Of a stretch of DNA of 64,000 nt, positions 60,046 to 64,000 are shown in pieces. Position numbers and translations under genes: made by a program. Below the pieces are notes generated by a model. The model was not told the DNA's origin. It worked only from the letters and a program-made list of their open reading frames with translations, and did not search any database. Position 1 is the first letter of the stretch; each line of letters opens with the position of its first letter. Source of the DNA: JBCCGR01 sp039029195 (lineage in GTDB: Bacteria; Pseudomonadota; Alphaproteobacteria; Rhizobiales; Rhizobiaceae); assembly GCA_039029195.1 (NCBI GenBank), contig JBCCGR010000020.1, positions 1-64,000 of the forward strand, written 5' to 3'.

Positions 60046-61608
60046 ATGAAAGCACTCTACGCCGCAATCGTGGGAGCATCATTGATCGCATCCTCCGCAC
60101 ATGCAGAGACCTTCAAGTGGGCCTCCAATACTGATCCGCAGACAATGGACCCGCACGCCACCAACTCGGCTCCCGTGTTGGGCTTTTTGAACAATGTCTA
60201 TGAAGGCCTCGTGCGCCGGAACAAGACAATGGGTGTTGAAGGCGCGCTGGCAGAAAGCTGGGAACCTTTGGGAGATAAGGGTTGGCGCTTTAAACTGCGA
60301 AAGGGAGTGACCTTTCACGACGGATCAGAATTCAACGCCGAGGATGTGCTGTTTTCCTACCAGCGAGCATCAAGTGAAGCCGCTGACACGCGTTCCTGGT
60401 TTGCACCGGTATCGGATGTGAAGGTTGTTGACGATTACACGATCGATTTTCTCACGATCGCGCCCAATCCCATCTTCCCCGATTCCATCGCCAACTTCAT
60501 GATCATGGACAAGGGTTGGACGGAGAAAAACAACTCAACCGTTCCTGCCAAAGATGTGGAAACCCATGCAACGCTCAACGCCAATGGCACCGGTGCGTTC
60601 AAGCTGACGGAGCGCCAGCCAGGTCTGAAAACCGTGCTTGAACCATTCGATAAATGGTGGGGCAAGGCCGAGCACAACATTACGCGCGCTGAATTCACCC
60701 CGATCCAGAACTCCGCAACAGCCGTTGCAGCCCTTCTGTCGGGCGATGTGGACATGATCAATCCTGTTCCTATTCAGGATGCCGCCAGACTTCAGACATC
60801 GAGCAGCGTCAAGGTGATCCAGGGTATCGAAGCCCGGGTCATCATGCTTGGCTTCCCTCACGCGGCGGAGAATCTGAAGTATGCAGCCGATGCAGGAAAG
60901 CCAAATCCGTTCAAGGATGCGAAGGTTCGCCGTGCGGTTGCCCATGCAATCAACGTCGAAGCAATCCTTCAGAAAATCATGCGCGGCGCTGCTGCACCGG
61001 CGTCGCAGCTGGTGAGCCCAGCTATGCGCGGCTATTCCAAGGATCTGGCAGGCCGCCCTGCCTACGATCCGGGAAAGGCCAAGTCGTTGCTGACTGAGGC
61101 TGGCTATGCGGGCGGATTCGCATTCGGCCTGAAATGCCCGAATGACCGCTATCTGAATGATGAAGCGGTGTGTCAAGCCGTTGTCGGCATGCTGGCGCAG
61201 GTCGGCATCAAGGCGGAACTTGATGCAATGCCTGTCCGCAATTACTGGCCGGAACTGCGGGCAGACAATTTCGACATGTATCTGCTTGGCTGGTCTCCGG
61301 GCACGTTCGATGCAGAACATCCAATCCGGTTTCTGGCGCACACACCAAACGCTGAAAAGAAGCTTGGTAGCTGGAACTTTGGTGATTTCTCCAACGCTCG
61401 CGTTGATGAATTGCTGCCAAAAATTCAGTCGGAAATTGACGATGGCAAACGTCAGGCCATGCTGAACGAGAGCACAAAAATCCTTCAGGATGAAACTGCC
61501 TATGTGCCGCTCTATGTGCAGCCATTGGTCTGGGGCACGCGCGACAACATCGCGCTCACCCAGCGTCCTGATAACTTCCTCATTCTGCGCTGGGTGACCA
61601 AAAACTAG
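60046..61608 (+). CDS. ABC transporter substrate-binding protein, family 5 (second of two)
   Basis: A 520-residue exported binding protein: signal peptide MKALYAAIVGASLIASSAHAE, then TFKWASNTDPQTMDPHATNSA and WRFKLRKGVTFHDGSEFNAEDVLFSYQ. It is clearly related to the first protein but well diverged (for example in the mid region and cysteine placement), so the two likely have different ligands sharing one membrane complex. The ATG at 60046 follows AGGGACAACCAAG; an upstream in-frame start at 59974 lies inside the hairpin and is unlikely. Confidence 0.94.
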   Translation: MKALYAAIVGASLIASSAHAETFKWASNTDPQTMDPHATNSAPVLGFLNNVYEGLVRRNKTMGVEGALAESWEPLGDKGWRFKLRKGVTFHDGSEFNAEDVLFSYQRASSEAADTRSWFAPVSDVKVVDDYTIDFLTIAPNPIFPDSIANFMIMDKGWTEKNNSTVPAKDVETHATLNANGTGAFKLTERQPGLKTVLEPFDKWWGKAEHNITRAEFTPIQNSATAVAALLSGDVDMINPVPIQDAARLQTSSSVKVIQGIEARVIMLGFPHAAENLKYAADAGKPNPFKDAKVRRAVAHAINVEAILQKIMRGAAAPASQLVSPAMRGYSKDLAGRPAYDPGKAKSLLTEAGYAGGFAFGLKCPNDRYLNDEAVCQAVVGMLAQVGIKAELDAMPVRNYWPELRADNFDMYLLGWSPGTFDAEHPIRFLAHTPNAEKKLGSWNFGDFSNARVDELLPKIQSEIDDGKRQAMLNESTKILQDETAYVPLYVQPLVWGTRDNIALTQRPDNFLILRWVTKN

Positions 61609-61625
61609 CGCCAGCAAAACAAGCA

Positions 61626-61658
61626 ATGCCCGGTGATCTTTCACCGGGCATCTTTTTT
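61626..61658 (+). terminator. Intrinsic terminator between binding-protein and permease genes
   Basis: ATGCCCGGTGA and TCACCGGGCAT form a perfect 11-bp stem with a four-base loop, followed by C and six T. It ends 11 bp before the permease start, so the transport genes downstream would receive only read-through transcripts, giving more binding protein than permease. Confidence 0.85.
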
Positions 61659-61669
61659 ATCCGTACCCC

Positions 61670-62653
61670 ATGATCACATTTATCCTTCAGCGCGTCTTCC
61701 AGTCCGTCATTGTGTTGCTGGTGGTCGGGCTCGTCGCCTTTGCCATGTTCCGATTTGTGGGCGACCCGATCGACAACATGCTTGGTCAGGAACGCACTGA
61801 TGCCGATATTCAGCGGCTGCGCATTGAACTGGGACTGGATCAGCCGTTCGTCGTGCAATATGCCAAGTTTCTGGGCAACGCCATGCAGGGAGACTTTGGC
61901 GTCAGCTACCGTCAGGGGCGACCGGTTTCCGCGATCCTGATTGAGCGGGCACCGGCCACGCTTGAACTTGCTGCAGTTTCCGGCCTGCTTGCCATTTTCT
62001 TCGGGGTGGTGCTTGGGGTGTTCACCGCCATCAGACGGGACGGGGTGGCGGCGAATGTCATCATGGCAGTGTCTTTGATTGGTGTCTCTCTACCGACCTT
62101 TTTGATCGGTATTCTGTTGATCTATCTGTTCGCAGTGGAGCTCGGCTGGCTTCCCAGTTTCGGGCGTGGCGACACGGTGATGATCGGAGGCTGGTCGACG
62201 GGGTTCCTCACCACATCGGGTTTGCAGGCGCTGGTGCTGCCCGCCATTACCCTTGGCCTCTACCAGATGACGCTGATCATGCGGCTGGTACGTTCGGAAA
62301 TGCTGGAGGTCCTGCGCGCGGACTATATTCGCTTCGCACGCGCGCGTGGCCTGAAAAACCGGGCCATCAACTTCCGCCATGCGCTGAAAAACACAATGGT
62401 TCCGGTTATCACCGTGACCGGCTTGCAGCTTGGCGCAATTATCGCATTCGCCATCATCACAGAGACGGTGTTCCAATGGCCGGGGGTGGGACTGTTGTTT
62501 ATCAATGCCATCCAGTTCGTCGACATCCCGGTCATGGCCGCCTATCTCATGCTCATCTCTGTCATGTTTGTGGCGATCAACCTGATTGTCGACATTCTCT
62601 ACTTTGCTGTCGATCCGCGCTTGCGGGTTGATCGCACAACGGCGGAGGGCTGA
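61670..62653 (+). CDS. ABC transporter permease, DppB type
   Basis: A 327-residue inner-membrane permease with six predicted helices. MITFILQRVFQSVIVLLVVGLVAFAMFRFVGDP and DQPFVVQYAKFLGNAMQGDFGVSY are typical of DppB/OppB. The EAA loop that docks the ATPase is DYIRFARARGLKNRAINFRHALKN. It starts directly after the terminator and is followed three bases later by the DppC-type partner. Confidence 0.95.
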   Translation: MITFILQRVFQSVIVLLVVGLVAFAMFRFVGDPIDNMLGQERTDADIQRLRIELGLDQPFVVQYAKFLGNAMQGDFGVSYRQGRPVSAILIERAPATLELAAVSGLLAIFFGVVLGVFTAIRRDGVAANVIMAVSLIGVSLPTFLIGILLIYLFAVELGWLPSFGRGDTVMIGGWSTGFLTTSGLQALVLPAITLGLYQMTLIMRLVRSEMLEVLRADYIRFARARGLKNRAINFRHALKNTMVPVITVTGLQLGAIIAFAIITETVFQWPGVGLLFINAIQFVDIPVMAAYLMLISVMFVAINLIVDILYFAVDPRLRVDRTTAEG

Positions 62654-62656
62654 GCG

Positions 62657-63571
62657 ATGGACGCAATCCGCCGCGCCTGGCAGTCCGACTTTTCTTGGTC
62701 ATTTCGCCGCTCACCAGTTGCCGTCGTCTCCCTCGCAGTGGTGCTGTTGCTGGTGCTTTCAGCGGTGTTGGCTCCACTGATTGCACCGCACAATCCGTTT
62801 GATCCGGCATCTCTCAACCTGATGAACGGTTTTTCCAAGCCGATGGAACCGAACGCTTTCACGGGCGACACGTTTTGGCTGGGCACGGACGATCAGGGCC
62901 GGGATGTGTTCTCAACCATACTTTACGGAATGCGGATTTCGCTGTTCGTGGGATTTGTTGCGGTCCTTTTCGCCTTGGTTCTTGGGGTTTCCCTGGGGCT
63001 GATCGCTGGCTATGTGGGCGGTTGGACGGAAACGATCATCATGCGGATTGCCGATGTTCAGCTCACCTTTCCCGCTATTCTCGTTGCAATGCTGATCTTC
63101 GGCATCGCGAAAGGCATAACGCCAGTCCACATGCGGGATGAAATGGCGATCTGGGTGCTCATCATCGCGATCGGATTGTCAGACTGGGTGCAATTTGCCC
63201 GCGTGGTGCGAGGGGCAACCCTTGTCGAGAAAAACAAGGAATATGTACAAGCCGCCCGGCTAATTGGACGGGGCTCCGGTGCCATTATGCTGCGGCACAT
63301 CCTTCCGAACGTCCTGTCACCAGTTCTCGTGATCGCGACCATCTCGCTGGCGCTGGCAATCATTGCCGAGGCGACGCTCTCCTTCCTCGGCGTGGGGGCA
63401 CCGCCCACTCAGCCATCTTTGGGAACCCTCATCCGAATTGGTCAGGGTTTCCTGTTCTCTGGTGAGTGGTGGATCATTTTGTTCCCGGCCGTCACGCTGC
63501 TGGCGCTTGCGCTTTCCGTCAACATGCTTGGCGACTGGCTGCGCGATGCGCTGAACCCGAAACTGCGATAG
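62657..63571 (+). CDS. ABC transporter permease, DppC type
   Basis: A 304-residue permease. One N-terminal helix is followed by the OppC-type LGTDDQGRDVFSTILYGMRISLFVG motif and five further helices; the EAA loop is EYVQAARLIGRGSGAIMLRHILPN. It forms the heterodimeric channel with the preceding gene. There is a four-base gap to the ATPase start. Confidence 0.95.
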   Translation: MDAIRRAWQSDFSWSFRRSPVAVVSLAVVLLLVLSAVLAPLIAPHNPFDPASLNLMNGFSKPMEPNAFTGDTFWLGTDDQGRDVFSTILYGMRISLFVGFVAVLFALVLGVSLGLIAGYVGGWTETIIMRIADVQLTFPAILVAMLIFGIAKGITPVHMRDEMAIWVLIIAIGLSDWVQFARVVRGATLVEKNKEYVQAARLIGRGSGAIMLRHILPNVLSPVLVIATISLALAIIAEATLSFLGVGAPPTQPSLGTLIRIGQGFLFSGEWWIILFPAVTLLALALSVNMLGDWLRDALNPKLR

Positions 63572-63575
63572 TGAA

Positions 63576-64000
63576 ATGACGCTGCTTTCCATCGACCATC
63601 TCACTGTTCAGTTTGCCACACGCGGTGAGCCCTTTACCGCCGTCAGCAATGCCGCGCTTACCGTTGAACCCGGACAAATTCACGGCCTGGTTGGTGAAAG
63701 TGGTGCCGGAAAATCAACCATCGGTGCGGCAATCATGGGGTTGCTGGAAGGCACTGGTCGCATCAGCGATGGCTTGATTGAATTAAACGAAAGCAAAATA
63801 TCGGGCGTCGATGAGGCCGCGATGCGCGATATTCGCGGCAGCCGGATTTCAATGATCTTTCAGGATCCGCTGACCTCACTCAACCCGCTTTTCACCATCG
63901 GTGAGCAATTGATTGAGACGATGGTTGAGCATCTCGATCTCAACGCTTCGGAAGCAAAGCGTCGGGCCATTGAACTTTTGAACCGGGTAGGCATTCCCGA
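63576..64000 (+). CDS. ABC transporter ATP-binding protein, DppD type (truncated by window edge)
   Basis: The first 141 residues of an oligopeptide-type ATPase: Walker A GESGAGKST (40-48) and the Q-loop region ISMIFQDPLTSLNPLFTIGEQL, which is characteristic of DppD/OppD. The gene runs off the right edge, so the signature motif, Walker B and any fused second ATPase domain are not visible. It continues the permease operon with a four-base gap. Confidence 0.95.
   Translation, partial: MTLLSIDHLTVQFATRGEPFTAVSNAALTVEPGQIHGLVGESGAGKSTIGAAIMGLLEGTGRISDGLIELNESKISGVDEAAMRDIRGSRISMIFQDPLTSLNPLFTIGEQLIETMVEHLDLNASEAKRRAIELLNRVGIP

Noticed and set aside
60535..61644. 369-residue reverse-strand frame over the second binding protein
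   Set aside because: It is a shadow of a clear family 5 binding protein, with no domain and no start signal.
1..64000. CRISPR arrays, tRNA or rRNA genes, insertion sequences
   Set aside because: No regularly spaced repeats, no cloverleaf-like or ribosomal RNA sequence and no transposase were seen on either strand.

Overview
The window looks like a chromosomal segment of an alphaproteobacterium, most probably of the order Hyphomicrobiales. The reasons are the moderately GC-rich coding sequence, the L32 sequence, the PhoPQ/FeuPQ-like two-component system preceded by a PepSY protein, the prokaryotic (6-4) photolyase type, DsbB, YqaA, MtgA and IspA of alphaproteobacterial style, and dispersed palindromic intergenic repeats. 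The genus cannot be fixed from the sequence alone. I saw no tRNA, rRNA, CRISPR array, insertion sequence or phage gene. XerC is a housekeeping recombinase here.

Layout. 1-2,150: the start of a sulfatase (cut by the window edge) and a TPP enzyme. 2,300-6,300: GST, an iron-sulfur photolyase, a DUF4166 protein and a fatty acid desaturase. 6,730-18,260: mostly core functions (rpmF, a first gamma-glutamyltransferase, a degenerate GGDEF-EAL protein, gluQ, an AlkA-like glycosylase, an HNH protein, a secreted alpha/beta hydrolase, dsbB, yqaA, mtgA, ispA). 18,280-25,410: a transport and catabolism cassette with a second gamma-glutamyltransferase homologue, a TAXI-type TRAP binding protein, its fused permease and a class III aminotransferase. 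A perfect 19-bp palindrome lies in front of it. 25,600-33,830: xerC, a TraB/GumN protein, a ClpP-fold-like protein, a di-heme oxidoreductase, the PepSY/response regulator/histidine kinase operon and an RlpA-like protein. 33,830-36,720: an amidase and a HpcH/HpaI aldolase, divergent around a perfect operator-like palindrome, and a yeast-type cytosine deaminase. 36,760-42,640: a protocatechuate operon (pcaHGIJ) headed by an alkylsulfatase-type metallo-beta-lactamase protein and an SDR, with a divergent AraC regulator. 42,780-46,230: a secreted hydrolase, two secreted NTF2-like proteins and a membrane class III cyclase.

The most unusual part is 46,360-64,000. A forward operon encodes a non-pyrrolysine MttB-family methyltransferase, an SRPBCC protein, an Asp/Glu-racemase-fold protein that has lost both catalytic cysteines, and a dimethylglycine-dehydrogenase-like flavoprotein with a folate-binding GcvT domain. 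Converging on it is a tightly overlapping reverse operon of hyuA, hyuB, a HisC-like aminotransferase, an intact two-cysteine racemase/isomerase and a D-2-hydroxyacid dehydrogenase. Divergent from hyuA is a dipeptide-type ABC transporter operon with two tandem binding proteins, cut by the right edge. My inference is that these three units form one pathway: import of an N-methylated or cyclic amide compound, ring or amide opening, isomerisation, transamination and reduction, with removal of methyl groups to folate. The substrate is unknown.

Several starts were moved inside longer open frames because of a better Shine-Dalgarno sequence or a signal peptide; these are noted per gene.
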